From contig NZ_CP020921.1 of NCBI RefSeq assembly GCF_003057965.1, forward strand, positions 124,001-188,000: DNA of 64,000 nt, read 5' to 3'. The notes beneath the pieces were generated by a model that worked only from the letters and a program-made list of their open reading frames with translations, did no database searches and was not told the DNA's origin. The translations under genes were made by a program, and so were the position numbers. The stretch is from Thermodesulfobium acidiphilum. GTDB lineage: Bacteria > Thermodesulfobiota > Thermodesulfobiia > Thermodesulfobiales > Thermodesulfobiaceae. Positions 19,996-28,787 of the stretch are shown piece by piece (position 1 is the first letter of the stretch; each line of letters begins with the position of its first letter).

Positions 19996-20870
19996 TGAAT
20001 ATAATTGGGCTTAGAAAGTGGTTTTATGGTTTGTCTCTATTAATAATTTTGCCGGGAATAGTTTCTCTTGTATTATTCGGTCTCAGACCTTCAATTGACT
20101 TTACTGGGGGAACTATGATACAGATGAGGCCAGAAAATCCAGTTAGCATAAGTACGCTAAGATCTGTATTAGAATCGAATAATCTCAAGGATACAATGAT
20201 CCAGCAATCGGGCAATTCCTTTATTATCAGGACAAAGCCTTTAAATATCGAGGAACAAAAAGCTCTGGTTTCGAGCCTCGAATCTAAATTAGGAAAGATT
20301 AGCTTTGACAAAATTGATATGATAGGGCCTACGGTTTCTGCAGAACTGGTCAGACAGGCAATTATCCTGGTATTTGTTGCAGCATTTCTAATAATATTAT
20401 ATCTGTCCTTTAGATATAAACCTGTTTTTGCTATATGTGGTGTAATAGCATTACTACATGACGTATTGGTTATAACCGGGCTTTTTTCAATCTTTGGGGT
20501 TCTTTTCCACGCTGAAGTTGATTCCTTATTTGTTACTGCTGTTTTGAGTACTATAGGATATTCTATGCATGATTCAATAATTATTTTTGACAGAATAAGA
20601 GAAAATATGAAATTTATAAAGAAACACACCTTTGAGGAAATTGCTAACTTCAGCACGCTTCAAACAATTTCAAGGTCAATTAATACCTCATTTACTGTTG
20701 TGCTAGTTTTAATATCTCTACTTATATTCGGTAGCCCTGTGATAAAGTGGTTTATAGTAGCTCTATTGATAGGTATTATTAGCGGAACGTATTCTTCAAT
20801 ATTTAACGCTACAGCTCTGGTAGTGGATTGGACAAACTTTAGGAAAAAGATGAAAGAAAAGTCTAAATAA
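19995..20870 (+). CDS. secF: Protein translocase subunit SecF
   Basis: Partner of SecD, 291 residues, with six membrane helices. SIDFTGGTMIQM after the first helix and YSMHDSIIIFDRIREN in the fourth are the SecF hallmarks. The ATG overlaps the secD stop by one base (TAATG), so translation is coupled. Together with secG at 47601 it covers two parts of the Sec machinery in this window. Confidence 0.95.
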   Translation: MNIIGLRKWFYGLSLLIILPGIVSLVLFGLRPSIDFTGGTMIQMRPENPVSISTLRSVLESNNLKDTMIQQSGNSFIIRTKPLNIEEQKALVSSLESKLGKISFDKIDMIGPTVSAELVRQAIILVFVAAFLIILYLSFRYKPVFAICGVIALLHDVLVITGLFSIFGVLFHAEVDSLFVTAVLSTIGYSMHDSIIIFDRIRENMKFIKKHTFEEIANFSTLQTISRSINTSFTVVLVLISLLIFGSPVIKWFIVALLIGIISGTYSSIFNATALVVDWTNFRKKMKEKSK

Positions 20871-20886
20871 AGAAGGATAAAAGTTT

Positions 20887-21840
20887 TTGTTTTTAAAAAA
20901 GGAAGAATACTTCGCGTATATAGCGGCATTTTTGACCTTTGTTAGCGCATTAATTAGAGTATATGCAGGTTATTTAACCTCATCTCTTGCTATTACTGCC
21001 GAAGGCTTTCATGCCATTACTGATGTAGTCTTAAGCTTTGTAGCTGCAATAGCCTGTATTGAGGCAAGAAAACCTGCTGACAGAACTCATCCCTATGGTC
21101 ATGGAAGAATAGAGGATCTTTTTATATTATTAGAGTCACTTGTTCTCTTAACTCTTGCAAGCTTTATTCTTTTTGAGGCAATTACAAAAATTAATAAGCC
21201 TACATTTAAGATGGATCCCATTTCAATGGTTATCTATGCCTTTACTCTTGTTTTAGTCTTGTTTGGATCTTTGTTTGAAAAATATGGCGCGAAGATTTTT
21301 GATTCCAACGTCCTAAGAGCTGACTCTATTCATCTAATGGCAGATGTATTTGTAGGTTTTGCAGTTTTAATAGGTCTTTTTGTTGAAGAAGTTTTTTCTT
21401 TGCATTTTTTGGATGCTTTTATGTCTATTTTAATTGCCCTATGGATACTTAAAACTTCACTGTCATTGGGTTTTAGATCGATTTCCTCAATAATGGAAAC
21501 AAGAGTTGTAGAAGTAGAGTCGTACTTAAAATCTCAGTGCACGAATGTACCTGGATTATTATCGGTTCATGCAATAAGAACAAGAAAATCTGGAAATGAA
21601 GTATATCTTGACCTTCATCTAGTTTTTCCTGCCTGTTTTACGCTTTACCAGGCGAACGAGTATGCAGAGAAATTAGTGTCCTGCCTGAAAAAGAGGTTTG
21701 AAAATCTTGATATAGTCTTTAGATTGGACTCTTGTATAGAAAAGGGTTCTAATTGCAATAAAAATTGCAAGAGATATGATGATATGTGCTTGTTGAAAAA
21801 TAATTTAAACAAAAATAGTAAATGCCCTTTAGTAAAATGA
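20887..21840 (+). CDS. Cation diffusion facilitator metal exporter with Cys-rich tail
   Basis: CDF-family antiporter, 317 residues, which exports divalent metals (Zn, Fe, Mn, Co or Ni). It has six membrane helices. The metal-site pairs HAITD in helix 2 and HLMAD in helix 5 are present, plus the cytosolic DxH-type region (DLHLVF). The C-terminus carries an unusual extension with five Cys in about 30 residues (CIEKGSNCNKNCKRYDDMC, then KCPLV). The start is TTG 20887. The metal cannot be told from sequence; HxxxD in both helices is common in Zn and Fe/Mn types. Confidence 0.88.
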   Translation: MFLKKEEYFAYIAAFLTFVSALIRVYAGYLTSSLAITAEGFHAITDVVLSFVAAIACIEARKPADRTHPYGHGRIEDLFILLESLVLLTLASFILFEAITKINKPTFKMDPISMVIYAFTLVLVLFGSLFEKYGAKIFDSNVLRADSIHLMADVFVGFAVLIGLFVEEVFSLHFLDAFMSILIALWILKTSLSLGFRSISSIMETRVVEVESYLKSQCTNVPGLLSVHAIRTRKSGNEVYLDLHLVFPACFTLYQANEYAEKLVSCLKKRFENLDIVFRLDSCIEKGSNCNKNCKRYDDMCLLKNNLNKNSKCPLVK

Positions 21841-21902
21841 TTTTTATAGCAGTTTATTATATGTATTACAATAAAAAAAATAATGGAGGCAAGGTATAAG
21901 GA

Positions 21903-21965
21903 GTGCTAAATTTGTTTGAAATTTTGCTTATACAACTAAGATTTCGTTCTTTAATTATATTTTAA
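21903..21965 (+). CDS. Possible 17-20 residue hydrophobic peptide
   Basis: Two AAGGAG-type sites precede a tiny frame starting at GTG 21903 or TTG 21912 (LNLFEILLIQLRFRSLIIF). It fills part of the 149-base gap between the CDF and HAD genes. A translated leader peptide is possible, but chance is as likely. Confidence 0.2.
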   Translation: MLNLFEILLIQLRFRSLIIF

Positions 21966-21989
21966 TCAATTTTACATAAGCTAATAAAT

Positions 21990-22679
21990 ATGAAAAAGAT
22001 TATATTTTGTGATTTTGACGGAACAATAACGAAAAAGGATACTGTAGATGATTTCCTGAGGAAATTTGCAATGCCAGAGTGGGAAAAGATAGAACTTCTC
22101 TGGCAACAGGGTAGTATTGGGTCAGATGAATGTCTTAGAAGGCAACTTGCCTGTGTAAAGCATGTTACTTTACAAGATATTTACAACTTTCTTGATAGTG
22201 TAGAGATAGATAACAGCTTTATAGATTTTTATGAATTTGTAAAGGGTAAAAATATTGATTTTATCGTTTTAAGTGATGGATTTGATTTATTTATTAATTA
22301 TATATTTAAAAAGTTAAAGTTAGATATTAGATTTTTCTCTAATTCTTTAACTTATAAACAGGGAAAATTGAGTATAGATTTTCCCTATAGAGATAGTTTA
22401 TGTCAGGTTTCGTCTGGAATGTGTAAGTGTAAAATTATCGAGAAATATTCTAATAAGCAATTTGTATATTATATAGGCAACGGTAGATCTGACTTTTGTC
22501 CTGTAAAATTAGCTGATTTTATATTTTCAAAGGATGAACTTACTAGATTTTCTTTTGTAAAGGGTTATAATTTTTTTAATTTTGATAGTTTTTCAGAGAT
22601 TAAGGACTTTATTTCTCGTCGTGTATTAGATAATAATACTTTTTATAAGAATTTCCAATCTATTTTCAGTTTGCTTTAG
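21990..22679 (+). CDS. HAD-superfamily phosphatase, MtnX/SerB-like (subclass IB)
   Basis: A 229-residue haloacid dehalogenase-fold phosphatase. Motif I is FCDFDGTITKKDT (nucleophile and acid Asp), motif II is FIVLSDGFD and motif IV is YIGNGRSDFCP. The helical cap after motif I and the overall length match the MtnX and phosphoserine-phosphatase-like group. The substrate is unknown; no methionine salvage genes are nearby. No clear ribosome binding site precedes the ATG. It lies 23 bases before an aminotransferase, so the two may share a pathway. Confidence 0.78.
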   Translation: MKKIIFCDFDGTITKKDTVDDFLRKFAMPEWEKIELLWQQGSIGSDECLRRQLACVKHVTLQDIYNFLDSVEIDNSFIDFYEFVKGKNIDFIVLSDGFDLFINYIFKKLKLDIRFFSNSLTYKQGKLSIDFPYRDSLCQVSSGMCKCKIIEKYSNKQFVYYIGNGRSDFCPVKLADFIFSKDELTRFSFVKGYNFFNFDSFSEIKDFISRRVLDNNTFYKNFQSIFSLL

Positions 22680-22702
22680 GAAATTATTTAGGAGGAAAAT
22701 TA

Positions 22703-24067
22703 ATGACAGATCAGGAACTTTATAGATTAGAAAGGAATTTTTGTTCCTTTGGAGATACAGTTCATTACGTAAAAGAACCTAAAATATTTCGCAGCGCTGA
22801 GGGTTCGTTTATGTTTGACTCCTTGAATACTCCCTTTTTGGATCTCCAAATGTGGTACAGCGCTTGCAATTTTGGATACAAGAACAAGAAAATTAACGAT
22901 GCATTGATTGATCAGATGAATACCCTACCACAACTCACTTCTCAGTATCTTAGTGAGCCAAAAATTCTCCTAGCAAAAGAACTCTCCCTTGCTGTAGAGG
23001 AGAGTTTCAATAAAAAGGGGAGAATTCACTTTAATGTTGGAGGATCTCAGGCAATTGAAGATGCGCTTAAACTTGTGAGAAATTATACTGGCAAAAGCTT
23101 AATGTTTGCCTTTATGGGCGGTTATCATGGTAGAACGCTTGGAGCTTCAGCTATTACTTCTAGTTACAGATATAGAAGAAGATTTGGGCACTTTTCTGAT
23201 AGAGCCTACTTTCACCCTTATCCTTACTGTTTCAGATGTTTTTACAAGAAGACACTAGATAACTGCGACTTTTATTGCCTTAAGATGTTTGAAAGACTCT
23301 TTGAAACAGAATACAATAGCGTCTGGGATCCAAAAGCTTCAGAATGCGAGTACGCAGCTTTCTTTATAGAACCGATTCAGGGTACAGGTGGATATGTCAT
23401 ACCTCCAAAGGGCTATTTCGAAAGACTTTCGAAAATTTTGAAAGAAAGAAAGATATTGTTAGTTGATGACGAAATACAAATGGGATTTTATAGGACAGGT
23501 AAGATGTGGGCTGCAGAGCACTTTGGAATTTCTCCTGATATAATAACTTTTGGGAAATCTCTAACAAACGGGATGAATCCTCTTTCAGGGCTATGGGCAA
23601 GAGAAGAACTTATAAGTCCTGAAATTTTTCCACCTGGTTCCACTCATTCTACATTTGCTTCGAATATATTAGGTGCAAGGGCAGGGCTTGAAGTTATGAA
23701 CCTTATAAAGGAAGAAAGTTTTGAAAAAGAGGTAAATAGAAAGGGCAGACTCTTTCTTGATGGGTTAGAATATTTAAAAAAGAAATACAAAACAATAGGT
23801 CATGTAGAAGGACTTGGTCTTGCACTGAGAATTGAAATCTGTGAAGAGGATTCCTTTACTCCAAATAAAGCGCTTACAGATACAATTCTTGAAGAGGGCT
23901 TGAAGGGTGAAATAGAAGTAAAGGGGAAAAAATATGGCCTTATACTGGATGTTGGAGGATATTATAAAAACGTTTTTACTCTAGCGCCTTCATTGTACAT
24001 TACTGATGAAGAAATTAATTTAGCCATAGAACTTTTGGATAAGCTTTTTTCTAAAGTATCGGTTTAA
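22703..24067 (+). CDS. Class III PLP-dependent aminotransferase
   Basis: A 454-residue aminotransferase of the 4-aminobutyrate/ornithine type. It shows GGSQAIEDALKLVRNYTG, GGYHGRTLGA, LVDDEIQMGFYRTG (PLP Asp), TFGKSLTNGMNP (PLP Lys) and a Cys-rich insert PYCFRCFYKKTLDNCDFYC, seen in many relatives with an archaeal-type GABA or ornithine preference. The exact substrate is not decided by sequence. AGGAGG lies before ATG 22703. Downstream, a hydrolase starts 4 bases after the stop. Confidence 0.88.
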   Translation: MTDQELYRLERNFCSFGDTVHYVKEPKIFRSAEGSFMFDSLNTPFLDLQMWYSACNFGYKNKKINDALIDQMNTLPQLTSQYLSEPKILLAKELSLAVEESFNKKGRIHFNVGGSQAIEDALKLVRNYTGKSLMFAFMGGYHGRTLGASAITSSYRYRRRFGHFSDRAYFHPYPYCFRCFYKKTLDNCDFYCLKMFERLFETEYNSVWDPKASECEYAAFFIEPIQGTGGYVIPPKGYFERLSKILKERKILLVDDEIQMGFYRTGKMWAAEHFGISPDIITFGKSLTNGMNPLSGLWAREELISPEIFPPGSTHSTFASNILGARAGLEVMNLIKEESFEKEVNRKGRLFLDGLEYLKKKYKTIGHVEGLGLALRIEICEEDSFTPNKALTDTILEEGLKGEIEVKGKKYGLILDVGGYYKNVFTLAPSLYITDEEINLAIELLDKLFSKVSV

Positions 24068-24071
24068 AAAA

Positions 24072-24887
24072 TTGATTAAGGATATAGAATTAAGAGCTGG
24101 GAATAAAAGAGCGGTAATTTTGTTTCATGGCCTAACAGGGACGCCATTTGAGCTTTCAAGATTTGCAAAATATTTTCTTTCTTTGAAGTTTGACGTATTT
24201 GTTCCTTGTTTGCCTGGTCATTGTACTAAGCCATCTGCGCTTGATCGCGTGGCATGGCAAGATTGGTCTTATTTTGCGCAAGATAAGTACAAAATGATAT
24301 CGAATAAGTACAATGAAGTATTTATAAGCGGGATATGTCTTGGAGCTTTGCTTTGTCTTGAGATTAGTAGAAGATTTTCGGTTAAGGCACAGGCTTTGCT
24401 CTCCCCTACTCTTGCTATAGATGGATGGAATATTCCATGGTACAGATTTTTGCTTCCTCTTGCCTTTATTCCTCCTTTTATCTGGTTTTATTCCTATAAA
24501 GAATCCGAGCCGTATGGAATAAAAAATGAATCTGTCAGGCGGCAGGTCTTAAGGATTATGCAAAATAAATCGTCAGGAGTGTACGAAAACTATAGTGCAA
24601 TTGCAATTAGAGAACTTTTAAGGTTTTCGAAAAGTGTAAAACTTTACTTAAAAGAGATTAAAACCCCAACTCTTGTTATTCATTCCACTCAGGACGATCT
24701 TTGTAATATAAAGAACGCTAGAGACCTGTATAATAGGCTATCTTCGAAAGATAAAAAGTTTGTTGAGCTACACGATTCTTATCACATGGTAACACTTGAC
24801 AACGAAAGGGATATGGTGTTTAAAGAGTGTAGTGATTTTTTTATAAAATACTCAGAGGTGGTGGATGAGCAAGACAGTCAAATTTAA
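24072..24887 (+). CDS. Alpha/beta hydrolase, carboxylesterase-like, with Cys nucleophile
   Basis: A 271-residue alpha/beta hydrolase close to the Est30/monoacylglycerol-lipase group. The oxyanion motif is LFHGLTGTPFE, the acid is in HSTQDD and the His in DSYHMVTLD. The nucleophile elbow reads SGICLGA, so Cys89 replaces the usual Ser (GxSxG), as in dienelactone hydrolases. That could mean a thiol-based hydrolase or altered substrate. It starts at TTG 24072 and overlaps ftsK by 23 bases. Confidence 0.85.
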   Translation: MIKDIELRAGNKRAVILFHGLTGTPFELSRFAKYFLSLKFDVFVPCLPGHCTKPSALDRVAWQDWSYFAQDKYKMISNKYNEVFISGICLGALLCLEISRRFSVKAQALLSPTLAIDGWNIPWYRFLLPLAFIPPFIWFYSYKESEPYGIKNESVRRQVLRIMQNKSSGVYENYSAIAIRELLRFSKSVKLYLKEIKTPTLVIHSTQDDLCNIKNARDLYNRLSSKDKKFVELHDSYHMVTLDNERDMVFKECSDFFIKYSEVVDEQDSQI

Positions 24888-26892
24888 TATCAGATATCTT
24901 CAGTTATTTACACTTTTTATATACATTATTGTTATTGTTTTTGGTTTTTTGCCCGATAGCGGCCAGTTTGGAAAATATCTTAGAATTTTATCGGGTCAAT
25001 TTGGCGTTGCCTTTTTCCTATTTCTGACACTATTTTTAGTTGATTTAAGACTAAGTCATAACATAAAGACCTTTTTTTCAGAGCTTAGCCTTTCTGTATT
25101 AATATCATTATGTATCGTTCTTTTGCTGGGATTGTATGAGATACCTTTTACCCTGTGGCCTACGAACACAACCCCAATTCCTAAAATCTCTTTTAAATTT
25201 GTTCCATTCTTGAAATTTTTCTTTGGGTTACAGGGGGCAACAACTTTTTTGGCACTCTTTTTATTTTTCTTTATTTTGCTCAAGCTTTACTACTACCATA
25301 AAAAATGGCTTACTTTAAAGCCATCTCTGCCAACCTTTTTTAAAAAAAATTATCAGATGGATAAAAAAAAAGATTTAAATAGAGGGATCGCTGACGCAAA
25401 AGCAAACAATTTGCTCCAAAATGAAATTAAAAATCGACTATTAAAAACAGAAAAAAGAGATTACGATTCAACTTTTCAACAGGAAAAGAATAACAAAAAG
25501 GTTTTTGAAATTAATGACAAGACTTACGATCTGCCAGATTTATCTCTCTTTAAATCACCAGTCTTAACAAGATCGAGCTTTGATCATTCAAAAGTGAAAG
25601 AGAAATTAATAAAGGTATTTTCTGATTTTGGTATAGAGGTTAAGGTAGCAAGCTTTTATGAAGGGCCAACCCTTCTCTTTTACGAAATTTCCCTCCCTCC
25701 TGGCACAAAGCTTCAAAAGGTAATTTCTCTTGCTGATGAGGTTGCATTAGGTTTAGCTACAAGTTCTGTGAGAATTGATGGTCCAATTCCAGGTAGAGGC
25801 ACGCTTGGCGTAGAGATTCCTAAGAGCAAGAGGACTCCTGTAAGATTATCTGAAATTTTGACAGACAAAAGCCTAAGAGAAAATCCATCAAAACTTTTGG
25901 TGGCACTTGGCAAAGATGTTCTTGGAAACAGTGTGGTTGCAGATATATTTGAGCTTTCTCATACTCTTATTGCAGGGGCGACAGGCGCTGGAAAATCGGT
26001 TTGTGTGAATTCGATATTGATGAGCTTGTTGGCAAGAAATACGCCCAAAGATCTTGAACTTCTTTTAATAGATCCAAAGAGAGTAGAACTTTCTTTATAT
26101 GAGGGAATACCCCATCTCAGAACGCCTATAATAGTAAACGCAAAGGATGCTGCCAAACTCCTTAAGGTATATGCTTTAAACGAAATGGAAAAGAGATATG
26201 ATTTGTTTGCAAAAAGAGGGGTTAGAAATCTTCAAACGTTTAACGAAAGGTTCCCTGAAGATAAGATGCCATACATTATTATAATAATTGATGAATTTGC
26301 TGATCTTATGAAGCTTGCTTCTCAAGAGGTGGAAGAGGTGGTGTTTCGTTTAGCTCAGATGGCAAGGGCTACAGGAATATATCTTATACTGGCTACCCAA
26401 AGGCCTTCTGTAGATGTAATTACTGGTACAATTAAAGCAAACATACCATCTAGAATAGCTTTTGCAGTATCGAGTTCTGTAGATTCGAGGACAATTCTTG
26501 ATTTTGGTGGAGCTGAAAAATTATTGGGTAGAGGGGATATGCTATATTATCCCCAGGGCGTTCTAAAGCCTCTAAGAGTACAGGGTTGCTTGGTAGACGA
26601 TGAGGAGATAAGGGCTTTGGTAGATCATTGGAGAAGATATCCGTCTATTCACAAAATTCCTCTGGAAATAGAAGAAAATAACGAAGAAGGCGATCTTGAA
26701 CTTGACGACTTATTTGACCAGGCAAAAGAGATTGTAATATCTACCAGAAGGGCGTCTACTACCTATCTTCAGACCAGATTAAAGATTGGATTTTCAAGGG
26801 CAGCAAGGATAATGGATCAGCTTGAGAAAAAGGGTATAGTATCAGCTCCTAAGGGAAATTCTGGGATACGAGAGGTAATTGTAGATAAGTAA
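24865..26892 (+). CDS. ftsK: DNA translocase FtsK/SpoIIIE
   Basis: Septal DNA pump that clears chromosome ends during division, 675 residues, short for the family. The N-terminus has about four membrane helices (residues 8-140), followed by a linker without the long Pro/Gln repeats of E. coli FtsK. The motor has Walker A GATGAGKSVCVN and Walker B IIIIDEFADLM. The C-terminal gamma winged helix (TRRASTTYLQTRLKIGFSRA) recognises the polar KOPS-type sequences. ATG 24865 lies inside the preceding gene. Confidence 0.94.
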   Translation: MSKTVKFNIRYLQLFTLFIYIIVIVFGFLPDSGQFGKYLRILSGQFGVAFFLFLTLFLVDLRLSHNIKTFFSELSLSVLISLCIVLLLGLYEIPFTLWPTNTTPIPKISFKFVPFLKFFFGLQGATTFLALFLFFFILLKLYYYHKKWLTLKPSLPTFFKKNYQMDKKKDLNRGIADAKANNLLQNEIKNRLLKTEKRDYDSTFQQEKNNKKVFEINDKTYDLPDLSLFKSPVLTRSSFDHSKVKEKLIKVFSDFGIEVKVASFYEGPTLLFYEISLPPGTKLQKVISLADEVALGLATSSVRIDGPIPGRGTLGVEIPKSKRTPVRLSEILTDKSLRENPSKLLVALGKDVLGNSVVADIFELSHTLIAGATGAGKSVCVNSILMSLLARNTPKDLELLLIDPKRVELSLYEGIPHLRTPIIVNAKDAAKLLKVYALNEMEKRYDLFAKRGVRNLQTFNERFPEDKMPYIIIIIDEFADLMKLASQEVEEVVFRLAQMARATGIYLILATQRPSVDVITGTIKANIPSRIAFAVSSSVDSRTILDFGGAEKLLGRGDMLYYPQGVLKPLRVQGCLVDDEEIRALVDHWRRYPSIHKIPLEIEENNEEGDLELDDLFDQAKEIVISTRRASTTYLQTRLKIGFSRAARIMDQLEKKGIVSAPKGNSGIREVIVDK

Positions 26893-26893
26893 T

Positions 26894-27943
26894 ATGTTAA
26901 ATCAACTTGAGCCATATGAACTCATCGATCTTTTTGTAAAGTTCCCACCATATGATTTTAAGGCGAGAAAAAATAACAAAGGAGTCATATTGTTTGATAC
27001 CCTTTTTGATATCTTGACTACTGCTGACGATTTTCTTGCCAAAAAATTAAAAGTTTTTGAAAATCTTCCAATATTAAAGGGATTTTTTAAACCGCTTGCC
27101 ACCTTTGTAGGCACCACAGTATCTGAATATCTTGTTTTGCCAGAACTGGATGAAATTCAATTTATTGACTCTATAATTGAAGGTTGGGATACTGAATACC
27201 TTATTGTAAAGGATATTCCAAAGGACTCGCCCCTTCTTTCAAAGCAAGAGAATGCCTATTCTGATAATCTAGTAAAACTCCTTGATAAGAGGGGATTCGT
27301 AATACTTACAGGTCAAGCTCTTGCATATAAACTTATTGATTTCAAGAGTATTGACGAATATTTGATGAGATTTTCCTATAAAAGAAGATATGACTTTAGG
27401 AGAAAATTAAAGAAAAAGGCTCAGTTAATACTTGAAATTGAGGATTCTGGAAATTTTGATAATAATAGGTTATCAGAATATTATTCAATGTATGAGAGTG
27501 TTTATAATAAAAGTTATATTCATTTTGATAAATTAACTCCTGATTTTTTTAGAGAACTCTTAAGGAGCAAAACGCTTGGCGCAAAAATTTTTTCATATTA
27601 TATAAAGGATAAAAACGAGCTTATTGGTTATAAGATATGCTTTCAAGGAAGAGACTACCTGATAGACAAGTTTGCAGGTTTCAAGTATCCTGAAGCGCTA
27701 AATTTTAACGTGTATTTTATTAGCTGGTTTGACAATCTAGAATATTGTATCAACAACAAGCTCAAAAAATTTATAATAGGGTGGACAAATCCAGAAACGA
27801 AGGCTTATCTTGGTGCAGATTTTAATTTTACCCTGCATGCGGTATACCCAAGAAATCCATTGATTAGGAGGTCTTTGAGATATCTGTCTAGATTTTTTGA
27901 GTCTGATAAAAACGAGCTGGAAAGATTTTTAAGAAAAAAGTAG
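26894..27943 (+). CDS. GNAT-fold protein, peptidogalycan-biosynthesis type (COG3146-like)
   Basis: A 349-residue soluble protein resembling the FemAB/GNAT-like group called 'peptidogalycan biosynthesis'. It shows a conserved FSYKRRYDFRRKLKK stretch, KIFSYYIKDKNELIGYKICFQ and WTNPETKAYLGADFNFTLHAVY. The last motif (length and GADFxxTL) is shared by family members. Members may transfer aminoacyl or acyl groups, but the reaction is unproven. It begins one base after the ftsK stop, so it is coupled to division genes. Confidence 0.7.
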   Translation: MLNQLEPYELIDLFVKFPPYDFKARKNNKGVILFDTLFDILTTADDFLAKKLKVFENLPILKGFFKPLATFVGTTVSEYLVLPELDEIQFIDSIIEGWDTEYLIVKDIPKDSPLLSKQENAYSDNLVKLLDKRGFVILTGQALAYKLIDFKSIDEYLMRFSYKRRYDFRRKLKKKAQLILEIEDSGNFDNNRLSEYYSMYESVYNKSYIHFDKLTPDFFRELLRSKTLGAKIFSYYIKDKNELIGYKICFQGRDYLIDKFAGFKYPEALNFNVYFISWFDNLEYCINNKLKKFIIGWTNPETKAYLGADFNFTLHAVYPRNPLIRRSLRYLSRFFESDKNELERFLRKK

Positions 27944-28003
27944 ATATATGTGTTCTATTTTCTTTGAAATGTTCTCAAGGTGTGATAACCTTTTAAAAAA
28001 GAG

Positions 28004-28207
28004 GTGATAAATATTAAAAATAAAAAATTAAAACTAAAAAAGCTTATTGATAGTCTTGAAGAATCTGATATGGAGCTTGCTGAGAGTTATTTAACCTTTT
28101 TGACCTATAGACGAAAGCTTTTGAAAGATGATCTTGTAAAGTCCTTCGATGAAGCGTCCTATACCAAAGAAGACGACATTATTGATGACGTACTTGGAAA
28201 TGAATAG
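28004..28207 (+). CDS. Small acidic unknown protein
   Basis: About 64-67 residues, highly charged. KLKKLIDSLEESDMELAESYLTFLTYRRKL looks like the helical region of DUF2281-like or antitoxin-like small proteins, and an acidic tail (DDIIDDVLGNE) follows. No toxin gene is adjacent. The start is uncertain: GTG 28004 sits within its own GAGGTGA ribosome binding site, while ATT 28013 lies 8 bases after GAGG. Confidence 0.5.
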   Translation: MINIKNKKLKLKKLIDSLEESDMELAESYLTFLTYRRKLLKDDLVKSFDEASYTKEDDIIDDVLGNE

Positions 28208-28231
28208 AATAAAACTTTAAGAGTACATCTT

Positions 28232-28777
28232 ATGAGAAATTTTTATTTACTGATTACTGGCCTTCCTTGTTCAGGAAAGACTACGCTTGGCAAAAGGCTA
28301 TACGAGGCTCTTGTTCAAAGGGACATAAGCCTTGAACTCCTTGATGGGGATAAAGTCAGAGAATCTATCTCTAAGGATTTGGATTTCTCAAGACCTGCAA
28401 GAATAGAAAATTCAGTTAGAGTAGTGAACAGGGCACGAGATCTTATGGATAAAGGAACGGCATGCATACTTTCAATGGTAGCCCCTTATTCCGAGGCGAG
28501 GCTGAGGGCACGGAAGATAATCGGGGAGGGATTTGTCGAGATATATTTTGATGTGTTGCTGGAGACCTGTGAAAAAAGAGACGTAAAAGGGATGTACAAA
28601 AGGGCGAGAAATGGTGAAATAAAGAATTTTACAGGTATTGATGACATATACGAAGAACCTCTTAATCCAGATATTAGAATTAGAACTGATATCCTGGGAA
28701 TAGATGAAAGTATTGTAAAGATAGAAAGATTCTTGTTAGAAAACTTTTTTATAGCTGAAGCTAAACTTAAAATTTAA
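28232..28777 (+). CDS. cysC: Adenylylsulfate (APS) kinase
   Basis: Makes PAPS from APS and ATP. The 181 residues show the P-loop GLPCSGKTT, LLDGDKVRES, LDFSRPARIEN (adenine-side), and the family signature NFTGIDDIYEEPLNPDI. Two departures: the P-loop has Pro-Cys where most have Ser-Gly, and the usual phospho-Ser loop FISPxR reads MVAPYSEAR, so the active-site Ser is Ala. It is not beside cysN, cysD or sat but next to a GmhB-like phosphatase and glycosyltransferases, so a role in a glycan pathway is possible. Confidence 0.85.
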   Translation: MRNFYLLITGLPCSGKTTLGKRLYEALVQRDISLELLDGDKVRESISKDLDFSRPARIENSVRVVNRARDLMDKGTACILSMVAPYSEARLRARKIIGEGFVEIYFDVLLETCEKRDVKGMYKRARNGEIKNFTGIDDIYEEPLNPDIRIRTDILGIDESIVKIERFLLENFFIAEAKLKI

Positions 28778-28783
28778 GTTTTT
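28763..28783 (+). terminator. Weak AT-rich convergent terminator
   Basis: AAACTTAA/TTAAGTTT (28763-28770 with 28774-28781) forms an 8-bp stem around a 3-base loop, overlapping the cysC stop. A second small hairpin follows. The stem is almost all A-T, so efficiency is doubtful. Confidence 0.35.
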
Positions 28784-28787
28784 GAAC

